Shown here: piece after piece, positions 26,147 to 34,444 of the stretch
Layout of the letters: each line of letters begins with the position of its first letter
Position numbering within the stretch: position 1 is the stretch's first letter
NCBI RefSeq assembly: GCF_022009635.1
Contig: NZ_CP091716.1
Span: forward strand, 124,001 to 188,000
DNA: 64,000 nucleotides
Source of the DNA: Variovorax paradoxus
GTDB lineage: Bacteria; Pseudomonadota; Gammaproteobacteria; Burkholderiales; Burkholderiaceae_C
Reading direction: 5' to 3'
The notes under the pieces: model-generated
Told to the model about the DNA's origin: nothing
The model's database searches: none
The model's input: only the letters and a program-made list of their open reading frames with translations
Program-made: the position numbers and the translations under genes

Positions 26147-26629
26147 TCAGTCGACCAGCAGCGCCATCATGTGGTCGTCGATGGCTTCCGCGTCGCTGGC
26201 GCGCTTGTAGAACTTGCGCAGCGTGCCTTCGCGTTCGAAGCCGAGCTTCTGGTAGAAGCGCAGCGCCGGCGCGTTGTCGCTTTCGACGATGAGTTCGATG
26301 CGCTTGACGCCGTCCGACTTGAGCCGCTCGATGGCGTCGGTCACCATGGCCAACGCAATGCCCTGGCCGTGCAACGCGGGATCGACAGCGAGCGTGCCAA
26401 GGCTGGCCACGTGCCGCACCCGGCCCGGGTAGCGCGCGGCGCGGTAGAAGCCCGCGATGCGGCCATCACGCTCGTAGACGAAGAAGTCACGGCCGTCGAG
26501 CAGCTGCCGGTAGATCGGGCGGAAGTCTTCGAGCGGCATCGGGTCGTAGCCCAGGTAGGGCACGACCTTCTCGTGCATGTAGAGGGCGAAGACGGTGTCG
26601 ATGTCTTCCGGGGTGGCGAGCCTGCGCAT
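26147..26629 (-). CDS. GNAT family N-acetyltransferase
   Basis: 160 residues forming a single GNAT domain: LGTLAVDPALHGQGIALAMV is the acetyl-CoA loop, followed by ESDNAPALRFYQKLGFEREG. Such stand-alone members acetylate small molecules or protein N-termini; substrate unknown. It is convergent with copA (10-base gap) and 60 bases downstream of the hydroxylase gene, with no functional link visible. Confidence 0.88.
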   Translation of the reverse strand: MRRLATPEDIDTVFALYMHEKVVPYLGYDPMPLEDFRPIYRQLLDGRDFFVYERDGRIAGFYRAARYPGRVRHVASLGTLAVDPALHGQGIALAMVTDAIERLKSDGVKRIELIVESDNAPALRFYQKLGFEREGTLRKFYKRASDAEAIDDHMMALLVD

Positions 26630-26689
26630 GGGGGAGTGCCTCGGGGCGATGGAAAGCGCCGAGCATAGCGAGCAGGCGCCGTGCGCCGC

Positions 26690-27820
26690 TCAGCTGGAAA
26701 GCAGTACCGCCGAAACCGCCAGCAGCGCCGCTTGCGCGACCCAGGCCCAGCGCAGCCGCAGCTTCGAGTCGAGCACCGCGCCGATGGACCAGAAGCCCCC
26801 GACCGCCAGCGCGAGCAGCGCCAGCCCGATCTGGAAGGCCAGGTCGTCGGCGCGCCACAGGAAGGCCAGCGTCACGCCGACCCAGCATGCGAAATGAAGT
26901 GCGGCCGAAGCGACCTGCGGGCGTGTCAGTTGGGGATCGTGGATGCGCATGGCTTCTTCCAGCGAAAAAGGTGCTTCCGGAAAGCGTGCCGCCACGTCGG
27001 CCGGCCGCCAGCCCGGCGGCTTGAACCACACGGCGATCTTGTCCTGCCAGCGACGCGTGTGCCAAGCGTCGCGCAGCAGCGGCGCATAGGGTCCGAGGAT
27101 GGCGCGCAGCGGATCGAAGCTCGCGAGCGCCTTGCGCGTGCCGTACACGCAGCGTTCGGTTTCCTCGGCGAAGGTACCGAACATGCGGTCCCATATGACC
27201 AGCATGCCGCCGTAGTTGCGGTCGACGTAGCCGTCGTTCACCGCGTGATGCACGCGGTGGTTCGACGGCGACGAAAACACCCGGTCGAACCAGCCGAGCT
27301 TGCCGATGTGCTCGGTGTGGATCCAGAACTGGTAGACCAGCACGATCAGCCCCGCCAGGCCGAACTGCTCGGGCGGCACGCCGACCACCGCCATCGGCAG
27401 GTAGAAGGCCCAGCCCAGGAAGGCGACGGTGCTTTCCTGCCGCAGCGCGGTGGAGAAGTTGAACTGCTGGCTCTGGTGGTGCACCGAGTGCGCGGCCCAG
27501 AACACCGCCGACTCATGGCCCGCGCGATGCAGCCAGTAGTCGAAGAAGTCGAACAGCACCACGGCCAGGATCCAGCCGAGGGCGCTGTCCCAGAAGCTGG
27601 GCCGGGTCCAGATGGCGACGGCCGGGTAGACCATCGCGTACAGGCCGATCTGGAACAACTGGGTGCAGACCGCGAGGGCCTGGCTCAGCAGGCCCTGGCT
27701 CAGGCTGCCGAGCGTGTCGCTGAAACGGTAGGTGTTGCGCCGCTTGAGCCAGCCCCAGGCGAACTCGCACGCCATGAGCAGCGCGAACACGGGCACGACG
27801 AAGACAACCAGCCGATGCAC
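26690..27820 (-). CDS. sterol desaturase/fatty acid hydroxylase family membrane protein
   Basis: 376 residues with several membrane helices and the histidine boxes of the family: DYWLHRAGH, HSVHHQSQQFN and HRVHHAVNDGYVDRNYGG, which hold a di-iron centre for hydroxylation or desaturation of lipid chains. A second hydrophobic domain fills the C-terminal ~100 residues. It begins with GTG, 35 bases after the ketosynthase gene, and is the last gene of the hydrolase-ACP-ketosynthase cluster, so a cluster-made acyl chain is a plausible substrate. Confidence 0.87.
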   Translation of the reverse strand: MHRLVVFVVPVFALLMACEFAWGWLKRRNTYRFSDTLGSLSQGLLSQALAVCTQLFQIGLYAMVYPAVAIWTRPSFWDSALGWILAVVLFDFFDYWLHRAGHESAVFWAAHSVHHQSQQFNFSTALRQESTVAFLGWAFYLPMAVVGVPPEQFGLAGLIVLVYQFWIHTEHIGKLGWFDRVFSSPSNHRVHHAVNDGYVDRNYGGMLVIWDRMFGTFAEETERCVYGTRKALASFDPLRAILGPYAPLLRDAWHTRRWQDKIAVWFKPPGWRPADVAARFPEAPFSLEEAMRIHDPQLTRPQVASAALHFACWVGVTLAFLWRADDLAFQIGLALLALAVGGFWSIGAVLDSKLRLRWAWVAQAALLAVSAVLLSS

Positions 27821-27855
27821 CGCGTTCGATTTTTCAGGAAGTGTTCAGCGAATCT

Positions 27856-29139
27856 TCAGCGTTCGGCCGCGCGACCGGCCACGATGACCGCATTCGTGCC
27901 GCCAAAAGCGAAGGAATTGGACAGCGCGTAACGGATTCCCTTGGCCTCGCGCGCCTCTCCCTGGACGAAATCCAGGTCGAATGCGGCGTCCGGGGTCTGC
28001 AGGTTGGCGATGGGCGGCAGCGCTTCCCGGGCCAGCGCGCGCAGCGCCGCGATGAGCTCGATGGCGCCGCCGCCGCCGAGCACGTGGCCGTGGATGGCCT
28101 TGGTCGCGCTCACCGGCGTGGCGTTGCCGAACACCTCGCGGATCGAGGCCGCTTCGGCCGCGTCGCCGGCCGAGGTGGCCGTGCCGTGGGCGTTGATGTG
28201 GCCCACGTCCGAGGCTTCGATGCCGGCGTCGCGCAGCGCGGCGCGCATGGCGCGCACCTGGCCGGCGGTGTCGGGGTTGGTGATGTGCGTGCCGTCGCAG
28301 TTGGTGGCGTAGCCGGCCAGCACGAAGGGCGCGGCGCCGGCGCCGCGGGCGGCGGCGTGCGCTTCGGATTCGAGCACCAGCGCGGCCGCGCCTTCGCCGA
28401 TGGCAAAGCCCGCGCGGTCGCCCGAGAACGGGCGGCAGGCGGAGGAGGGCGCGTCGGCCGGCGGCGGCGCCATCACGCGCATGGCGTGCCAGCTGGCCAT
28501 CACGCCGGGCGTGAGCATGGCGTCATGGCCGCCGACGATGGCGACGTCGATCCAGCCGCCGCGAATGGCGCGCATGGCCTCGCCGATGGCCACGGCCGAC
28601 GAGGCGCAGGCACAGGCGTAGGCAATGGCCGAGCCGCGGGCGCCGAAGTGCAGCGCCAGTTCGGCCACCGCGGCGTTGGGCATCACGGTGAGCACGGTCG
28701 TCGGGCGCATGCGGCGCTGTTCGCCGTAGAGCACGCTGGTGGTGTTGTCGAAGGTGCCGGCGCCGGCCAGGCCGCTGCCCCAGAAGATGCCCAGGCGGTC
28801 GCGGTCGATGGTCTCCAGGTCGAGCCTGGCTTCGGCGGCGGCGTCCTGCGCGGCGGCCAGGGCCATGGCCGTGCCGCGGTCCAGCGGCAGGCGGGAGGTG
28901 CTGCGCACGCCGTTCGATTCGAAATCGCAGGCGGCGACGGCAAGCTCCATCGTGTCCATGCCCTTGATCTCGAGCGTCTGCGCGCGAACCGCCGAGCGGC
29001 CGGCGAACAGGGCGTCGTCGAACTCCTCGACGGTGCGGCCGATGGGCGTGATGAAACCGAGGCCGCTCACGCGCACCGGAGCGGATGCGGCGCTCGCGGC
29101 GGAAGCGGCGAGCACGGCGTGGGCGGCTCCGCTGCTCAT
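27856..29139 (-). CDS. beta-ketoacyl-ACP synthase (FabF-like)
   Basis: 427 residues of thiolase-fold condensing enzyme. The Cys-His-His triad is present: C178 by alignment in AYACACASSAVAIG, His in NAHGTATSAGD, and His in KAIHGHVLGGGGAIE. It begins with ~20 alanine/serine-rich residues not seen in FabF. Its ATG overlaps the ACP stop by ATGA, implying the two act together. Because a housekeeping FabF should lie in the fab cluster elsewhere, this copy probably makes a special acyl chain. Confidence 0.9.
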   Translation of the reverse strand: MSSGAAHAVLAASAASAASAPVRVSGLGFITPIGRTVEEFDDALFAGRSAVRAQTLEIKGMDTMELAVAACDFESNGVRSTSRLPLDRGTAMALAAAQDAAAEARLDLETIDRDRLGIFWGSGLAGAGTFDNTTSVLYGEQRRMRPTTVLTVMPNAAVAELALHFGARGSAIAYACACASSAVAIGEAMRAIRGGWIDVAIVGGHDAMLTPGVMASWHAMRVMAPPPADAPSSACRPFSGDRAGFAIGEGAAALVLESEAHAAARGAGAAPFVLAGYATNCDGTHITNPDTAGQVRAMRAALRDAGIEASDVGHINAHGTATSAGDAAEAASIREVFGNATPVSATKAIHGHVLGGGGAIELIAALRALAREALPPIANLQTPDAAFDLDFVQGEAREAKGIRYALSNSFAFGGTNAVIVAGRAAER

Positions 29140-29441
29140 GCCGTAGCTTCGGCCGGTTGAGCGGGCTTGGCGGCGGCGCCGTTGCTGCTTTCGGCGTCGA
29201 TCACTTCGCACAGGCGCTGCAGCGTGATGCCGGCTTCGCGCGGATCGAGGCGGTCTTCGGGAATGCGCAGGTGGAATGCGTCTTCGACGGCGAAGACGAA
29301 TTCCATCAGCGCGAGCGAATCGAGGCCGAGGTCGGACAGCGCGGTGGCGGGCGAGATGGCCGAGCGCTCGACGCGGAAGTCGGTCTCGAGGATCGTCGCG
29401 ATGCTGTTGAAGGTGGGCGAAGAGGAGTCGGAAGAAGACAT
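29136..29441 (-). CDS. acyl carrier protein
   Basis: 101 residues. The phosphopantetheine attachment serine is S42 in LGLDSLALMEF, in a four-helix ACP pattern (ILETDFRV, VFAVEDAFHLRIPEDR). It is longer than housekeeping AcpP (about 78) owing to a serine-rich N-terminus and an alanine/proline-rich C-terminal tail. It is coupled to the ketosynthase downstream and lies 34 bases after the hydrolase gene. A dedicated carrier for this cluster is likely. Confidence 0.9.
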   Translation of the reverse strand: MSSSDSSSPTFNSIATILETDFRVERSAISPATALSDLGLDSLALMEFVFAVEDAFHLRIPEDRLDPREAGITLQRLCEVIDAESSNGAAAKPAQPAEATA

Positions 29442-29475
29442 GGGAATGCTTTCCTTTCAGGCGTGGGCGGTCGGG

Positions 29476-30336
29476 TCAGGCGTACAGGGGATGTTCGGGC
29501 ATCGTGCCATGCGCCACCGCGTCTGCAAAAGACACTGTTTCACGCACCACCTGTTGACGGTCGTTGTCGATTGTGATCATGTGGTAGCTGTTCGCGACCA
29601 CCACCGTGCGGAAAGCGCGGCAACGCAGGCCGCGCGCCAGGATGTCGAGGTTGGCCACGCTGGCCACCTCGTCCTGCTGGGCATGCAGCGCGAGCACGTT
29701 GTCGCATTGCACGCTGTTGAGGTTGCGGCGCACGTGGCGGATGAGCCGGTCGTGCTCGCGCAGATGGCCCACGCCGATGACCGAGCTGCCCGCGCGCGAC
29801 ACCTTGCGGTGGCGCAACTCGCGCTCGATCCAGGCGCGCACGCGCTCGTTCTTCACGCCGTAGGGCGGGCGTTCGCGGTATTGCCAGAGCCGGCCCAGTG
29901 GCGTGTAGAAGGCCAGCGGCAGCAGGAACTGGGTGCGCGGGATGGCCCAGCCATCGAAGCGCAGCGTGGTCGACATGAGCACCAGCGCGTCGACGTCGGT
30001 GCCGCAGCGGATGGCCGCGCCCAGCGCGAGCGAGGAGCCGGCCGAGATGCCGATGAGCATCACGCGGTCGTGCTGCGCGCGCAGCGCCTTGACCTCGGCC
30101 TGGATGGCATCGATCCAGCGTTCGAACGGCGCGGCGTGCTGCAGCGGCACGTCGGCATCGAACGAGTAACCCTCGATCGACAGCGGGTGCACCGAGTAGC
30201 CGCGGCTGCGCAGTGCCGATTGCACCGTCAGCAACTCGTCAGGCGTGCTGCACAGACCATGCAGCAGGACCACGGCGGTGCGTTGCACCTCGGGGGGCAC
30301 CATGCTCAACAGATCGGAGGGTTCGCGTGCGCTCAT
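29476..30336 (-). CDS. alpha/beta hydrolase (carboxylesterase/thioesterase-like)
   Basis: 286 residues. Oxyanion region LLHGLCSTPDE, nucleophile elbow GISAGSS (S98), acid D in HAQQDEVAS and base H in NSYHMITID, similar to Est30-type carboxylesterases. As the first gene of an operon with ACP and ketosynthase, it could release the acyl product from the carrier protein, which is inference. It is divergent from the two-component genes, with a 136-base gap. Confidence 0.87.
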   Translation of the reverse strand: MSAREPSDLLSMVPPEVQRTAVVLLHGLCSTPDELLTVQSALRSRGYSVHPLSIEGYSFDADVPLQHAAPFERWIDAIQAEVKALRAQHDRVMLIGISAGSSLALGAAIRCGTDVDALVLMSTTLRFDGWAIPRTQFLLPLAFYTPLGRLWQYRERPPYGVKNERVRAWIERELRHRKVSRAGSSVIGVGHLREHDRLIRHVRRNLNSVQCDNVLALHAQQDEVASVANLDILARGLRCRAFRTVVVANSYHMITIDNDRQQVVRETVSFADAVAHGTMPEHPLYA

Positions 30337-30472
30337 CGTGTTGCGCCGGCCATGAAAATGGCCCGTGGTTCATATTGCTGTCGTATGCTCATGTTGCGTT
30401 TATCGCTGGAGCGACTGACCGGCTGCTGACCCGTCATTCGTGAGGGCAGATTACCCCAACCAATCAAACACC

Positions 30473-31162
30473 ATGCGAATTCTGCTTGTCGAAGATGACG
30501 CCGTTCTGCGCGATGTCATGGTCCGCAGCCTTGCGGACGCGGGCCACCGGGTCGACGTTTCGACCAATGTCGAAGATGCCGACCACCTCTGGCGCGTGCA
30601 GCCCTTCGATGCGGTGCTGCTCGACCTCAACCTGCCCGCCACCGCCAGCCCCACCAGCGGCCTGGCCAGCGGCCTCACCGCGCTGCGCCAGGCGCGTGCC
30701 CGCGGCGACCGCACACCGGTGCTGGTGCTCACCGCGCGCGGCCGCACCGAGGAACGCATTGCAGGCCTCGACGCCGGCGCCGACGACTACCTGGGCAAGC
30801 CCTTCGACCTGGCCGAGGTCGAAGCCCGCCTGCGCGCATTGGTGCGCCGCGCCAAGGGCACCGAAGACATTGTGCTGCTGGGCCAGCTCAAGCTGGACCG
30901 CAAGGCACGCCGCTTCTCCACCACCAGCGGTCCGCTCGACCTGCCCGCGCGCGAATTCGAAGTGCTGTGGGAACTCATGAGCCCGCCGGGCCGCACCGTG
31001 AGCAAGCGAGCGCTCTCCGACAAACTCTCCAGCTTCGACGAATCGCTCGGCGACAACGCGCTCGAGGCCTTCATCTCCCGCCTGCGCAAGAAGCTGCAGG
31101 GCACCGGCGCCAGCATTCGCACACTGCGCGGCATCGGCTACCTGCTCGAAGCCGAGGCGTGA
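30473..31162 (+). CDS. OmpR-family response regulator, TctD/QseB-like
   Basis: 229 residues: receiver domain with D51 in VLLDLNLP and the AGADDYLGKPFDL segment, winged-helix DNA-binding domain ending RTLRGIGYLLE. A small insertion (ATASPTSGLASG) follows the phosphorylation loop. The kinase gene begins 7 bases after its stop. It faces the hydrolase-ACP-ketosynthase operon across a 136-base gap, making that operon a candidate target. Confidence 0.92.
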   Translation: MRILLVEDDAVLRDVMVRSLADAGHRVDVSTNVEDADHLWRVQPFDAVLLDLNLPATASPTSGLASGLTALRQARARGDRTPVLVLTARGRTEERIAGLDAGADDYLGKPFDLAEVEARLRALVRRAKGTEDIVLLGQLKLDRKARRFSTTSGPLDLPAREFEVLWELMSPPGRTVSKRALSDKLSSFDESLGDNALEAFISRLRKKLQGTGASIRTLRGIGYLLEAEA

Positions 31163-31169
31163 TCCGCGC

Positions 31170-32564
31170 GTGACCGGCGAGCCCACAGACCCGCAACAGG
31201 CCGTGCAACGCGCGCCGTCGCTCACGCGGCGGGTGCTGCGCAATGTGCTGGTGCCGCTGGCGCTCACGTGGATGGTGGGTGCGGTCATCGCGCTGGTCAT
31301 CGCCAACTATTTTTCGGAGCAGGCCTTCGACCGCGGCATGCTCGACGACGCCTACGCGCTTTCTGCCAACGTGCAAGCCGGTGAACGCGGCATCGAGCTG
31401 CTGCTGACGCCGCGCGAAGTGGCCACGGTGCTGTTCGACCAGGTCGACAAGGTGTACTTCGCGGTGCAGCGGCTCGACGGCACGTTGATCTCGGGCCAGT
31501 CGGGCCTGAATGCGCCGCTGCCGGTGGACGGCTCGCGCTACCGCTTCTCCGACATCACCTACGAAGGCAGCGCGTTGCGCGCCGTGGTGCTCGAGCACGA
31601 CGCCGAGCCCGACATCAGCATGCCCTACCGCGTGATCATTGCGCAGACCACGCTGAGCCGGACCGCGCTGGTGCGGCAGCTGCTCGGCTATGCGTTGGCG
31701 CCGCAGATCCTGCTGCTGGTGCTGCTCGCGATCTGGCTCTGGTACGGCATTCGCAGCGACCTGCGGCCGCTGGCCGACCTGCAGCGCGCGCTCGACCGGC
31801 GCGACGTGCACGACCTGTCGCCGGTGCAGGTGGCGCAGACATCGCGTGAGCTGCAGCGCTTGGGCAATGCGGTCAATTCGCTGTTCGAGCGCCTGGGCCA
31901 GAGCGTGCAGGCGCAGCGCGAGTTCGTGGGCAACGTGGCGCACGAGCTGCGCACGCCGCTCGCGGGCATTCGCGCGCTGGCCGAATACGGCCTCGCGCAG
32001 CACGACACCAACGTATGGCGCGAGCAGCTCGAACGCGTGTCCGAACGGCAGGGGCGTGCGAGCCACCTGATCGACCAGCTGCTGGCACTGGCGTTGGCCG
32101 AAGAGGCACGCACCGAACTCAAGCGCGTGCCGGTGCGGCTCGACGTGCTGGCCGAGCAGACGGTGCTGCGCCACCTGGCACGCGCCGATGCGCGCGGTGT
32201 CGACCTGGGCGCGCGCGGCCTCGACGACGGCGTGGTGGTGTATGCCAACGAAGCGCTGGTGGAAGGCATCCTCGACAACCTGATCGACAACGCGCTGCGC
32301 TACGGCGGGCGCACTATCACGGTCGAACTGGCGGGCCGCACGCTGAGCGTGATCGATGACGGCCCCGGCATTCCGATCGAGGCGCGGCGCGACCTGATGC
32401 AGCGCTGGGCGCAGGGCCCGGCCGGCGAAAAGCTGGGGCAGGGCTCGGGGCTCGGCCTGTCGATCGTGTCGCGCTATGCGGAGTTGCTGGGCGCCGAGCT
32501 GCGCCTGGAGGCCGCCGAGCCGACCGGCCTGCGCGTGAGCGTGGCGTTCGGCGAAGTGGCCTGA
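31170..32564 (+). CDS. sensor histidine kinase, TctE-like
   Basis: 464 residues. First membrane helix at about 27-46, periplasmic 2CSK_N-type sensor domain (about 47-170), second helix (about 172-193), HAMP, HisKA with H258 in VAHELRTPLAGIRALAE, and HATPase with NLIDNALRYGG, DDGPGIP and GSGLGLSIV. TctE-type kinases sense tricarboxylates in some bacteria, but ligand specificity cannot be read here. It starts with GTG, 7 bases after the regulator gene. Confidence 0.92.
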   Translation: MTGEPTDPQQAVQRAPSLTRRVLRNVLVPLALTWMVGAVIALVIANYFSEQAFDRGMLDDAYALSANVQAGERGIELLLTPREVATVLFDQVDKVYFAVQRLDGTLISGQSGLNAPLPVDGSRYRFSDITYEGSALRAVVLEHDAEPDISMPYRVIIAQTTLSRTALVRQLLGYALAPQILLLVLLAIWLWYGIRSDLRPLADLQRALDRRDVHDLSPVQVAQTSRELQRLGNAVNSLFERLGQSVQAQREFVGNVAHELRTPLAGIRALAEYGLAQHDTNVWREQLERVSERQGRASHLIDQLLALALAEEARTELKRVPVRLDVLAEQTVLRHLARADARGVDLGARGLDDGVVVYANEALVEGILDNLIDNALRYGGRTITVELAGRTLSVIDDGPGIPIEARRDLMQRWAQGPAGEKLGQGSGLGLSIVSRYAELLGAELRLEAAEPTGLRVSVAFGEVA

Positions 32565-32581
32565 AGCCTTCGCGCTTTCAT

Positions 32582-33337
32582 TCAGCGCGAGAGCGGCGTG
32601 CCCTGGTGGAACGCCATGCGCCAGCGGCCATGCCGCCGTCGCCACAGCGAGCTGCGCAATGAGTCCGCCGCGGGCCGTTCGGGAATGGCCTCGCGGTGCA
32701 CGCGGTAGGTGACCAGCGCCACGTCGGGCGCCATCCGCATCACGCGAAAGTCCGCCATCGTGCGCTGCGAAAAAGTCTCGTCGCGCAGCGCTTCGATGAT
32801 CGCGGGGCGCGTCCATATTTCGCCCGAAACGCCGAGTTCGTGAAAGCCGTCGTCGAGCAGTTCTTCGAGCTGTGCAGCATCGGCGCGCACCTCGCGCAAG
32901 TGCAGTGCGCCTTCGAGTTTGAGCAACAGCGCATCGAGGTCTTCGTGCGGCGCGGCTTCGTACAGCTCGAGCGGCAAGCCGTCAGGGTCGGCGAAGAAGG
33001 TGAAGCGCCGGCCGGTGTATTCGTCGGTGCGCAGCGGTTCCACGGCAATGCCTTGCGCCGCGAGTTCATCGGCGGCGGCCTGCACGTCGTGCACTTCGAA
33101 GGACAGATGCCGCAGGCCCTGTGCCTCGGGCCGCGTGAGTCGCGCGGGCGCGGCGGGGAACGAGAAGAGCTCGATCTGCGAGCCGTCCGGCAGGGCCAGG
33201 TCGAGCTTGTACGAATCGCGCGCGGCGCGGTGGTTCTCGGCGACCACGCGCAGGCCCAGCACCTCGGTGTAGAAGCGTCTGGACACCGCGTAATCGGCGC
33301 AGATGATGGCGGCGTGATGGATGCGTTCGAGCTGCAT
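32582..33337 (-). CDS. VOC (glyoxalase-fold) domain fused to DUF4440-like domain
   Basis: 251 residues. The first ~130 form a vicinal-oxygen-chelate domain like GloA2 proteins (RIHHAAIICADYAVSRRFYTEVLGL... ADPDGLPLELYEA); residues ~140-251 resemble DUF4440/SnoaL-like NTF2 folds (LEELLDDGFHELGVSG, VTYRVHREA). Each is common alone; the fusion is unusual and suggests one domain binds what the other modifies. No substrate known. It follows the GNAT gene by 8 bases and probably belongs to the RidA-GNAT operon. Confidence 0.8.
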   Translation of the reverse strand: MQLERIHHAAIICADYAVSRRFYTEVLGLRVVAENHRAARDSYKLDLALPDGSQIELFSFPAAPARLTRPEAQGLRHLSFEVHDVQAAADELAAQGIAVEPLRTDEYTGRRFTFFADPDGLPLELYEAAPHEDLDALLLKLEGALHLREVRADAAQLEELLDDGFHELGVSGEIWTRPAIIEALRDETFSQRTMADFRVMRMAPDVALVTYRVHREAIPERPAADSLRSSLWRRRHGRWRMAFHQGTPLSR

Positions 33338-33345
33338 CGCAAGGC

Positions 33346-33807
33346 TCACTTCAATGGCTTGCGCAGGAACACGCGGGTGCGTTGCTCGAGCACGTGGCGC
33401 TTGTATTCGACGTAGCCGATGCGCTCGTAGAGCGAGCGGTTCTCGGTCATCTTTTCGTTGGTGAAGAGGTAGATCGAATCGTGGCCTTGCCGCAATGCCT
33501 CGCGCTCCGCCAGCTCCAGCAGCGCGCGGCCGACGCCTGTGCCCTGGTGCTGCGGACGCACCGCGATCACGTCGATGAGAAAGCCTTCGTCCGTGACGTC
33601 GAGCACCAGCGCGGCGACGGTCTGCGCCTGTTGTGTCGCGACCCAGACTTGCGCATTCGCGATGGCGATTCCGTAGTCCTTCGTCATCGGCAATGGCGTG
33701 AGGCCGAGGCGCGGAATGTAGTGGCGAAAGGCTTCCACAGCGCATTCGGTGATGGAGGATGCATCGGCCGCATCGGCGCGGCGCAGGGTCCAGCTCGTGT
33801 CGTTCAT
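33346..33807 (-). CDS. GNAT family N-acetyltransferase
   Basis: 153 residues, one GNAT domain with DVIAVRPQHQGTGVGRALLELAE for acetyl-CoA and a FTNEKMTENRSLYERIGYVE C-terminal motif usual in antibiotic/small-molecule acetyltransferases. Its ATG overlaps the RidA stop by ATGA, and the VOC gene follows 8 bases later. Substrate unknown. Confidence 0.88.
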   Translation of the reverse strand: MNDTSWTLRRADAADASSITECAVEAFRHYIPRLGLTPLPMTKDYGIAIANAQVWVATQQAQTVAALVLDVTDEGFLIDVIAVRPQHQGTGVGRALLELAEREALRQGHDSIYLFTNEKMTENRSLYERIGYVEYKRHVLEQRTRVFLRKPLK

Positions 33808-34289
33808 GCCTCGAATTCCACCTCGCCCTCGATCTCGACCGGAATGTTGAACGGCAGCTCCGCCATGCCCACGGCGCTGCGCGCATGCATGCCGATCGCC
33901 GGGCCGAAGAGTTCGAGGATCAGGTCGGAAAAGCCGTTGATCACGGCCGGCTGCTTATCGAAGCCCGGCGCCGAGGCCACCATGCCGAACACGCGGGTCC
34001 ATGCGGTGATGCGGTCGAGATCACCGAGCGCACGCTGCAGGCTCCCGAGCATCGCGAGCGCGGTGAGCCGTGCGGCCGCATACCCTTGTTCCACCGTGAG
34101 CTCACGGCCCAGCTTGCCGAGCGGCGTGGCGATGTTGCCGTCTGCATGGAGCGGGCCGTGACCCGAGACGAAGGCACGGCGACCGAGCAAGCGCACGAAG
34201 GCGAAAGGCAGCACCACGCCGGGTGGCGGCGTGATGGTGGGCGGCAGCACGAGGCCGAGGGCGGCGAGCTTGTGTTCGATGTGGGCCAT
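33804..34289 (-). CDS. RidA/YjgF family protein
   Basis: 161 residues. RidA-fold protein of the YjgH-like or longer subgroup (FVSGHGPLHADG, ARLTALAMLGSLQRALGDLDRI, SAVGMAELPFNIPVEIEGEVEF). Canonical RidA deaminates reactive enamine/imine intermediates and has an arginine around 105; here the usual R before SxVGMAELP appears as the R of MHARSAVG. First gene of a three-gene operon with GNAT and VOC genes. Confidence 0.87.
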   Translation of the reverse strand: MAHIEHKLAALGLVLPPTITPPPGVVLPFAFVRLLGRRAFVSGHGPLHADGNIATPLGKLGRELTVEQGYAAARLTALAMLGSLQRALGDLDRITAWTRVFGMVASAPGFDKQPAVINGFSDLILELFGPAIGMHARSAVGMAELPFNIPVEIEGEVEFEA

Positions 34290-34382
34290 GGATGAGCGCG
34301 CGGCGGGGAGCGAGGAAAGAACAGAGACAAAGGCCCGCGGCGCGAGTGCCGAGCGTACGGGCTGGCGGGCGCGCACGCAAAT

Positions 34383-34415
34383 CGGCCCGTGCACGCCAAC
34401 GGAGTGCACGGGCCG
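34383..34415 (-). terminator. strong hairpin between nemA and ridA-like gene
   Basis: Perfect 12-bp stem CGGCCCGTGCAC (34383-34394) and GTGCACGGGCCG (34404-34415) with a 9-base loop, just downstream of the old yellow enzyme stop. There is no clear T run, so it may act with Rho or as an mRNA-stabilising hairpin. Confidence 0.55.
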
Positions 34416-34444
34416 TGGAAGAAAGAACCAGGAACCGACCGAGA

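Noticed and set aside
30473..32564. Linking the TctDE-like pair to the Bug-family binding protein at the window's end
   Set aside because: The two are 31 kb apart, Bug proteins are very numerous in these bacteria, and no TctA/TctB permease gene is present.
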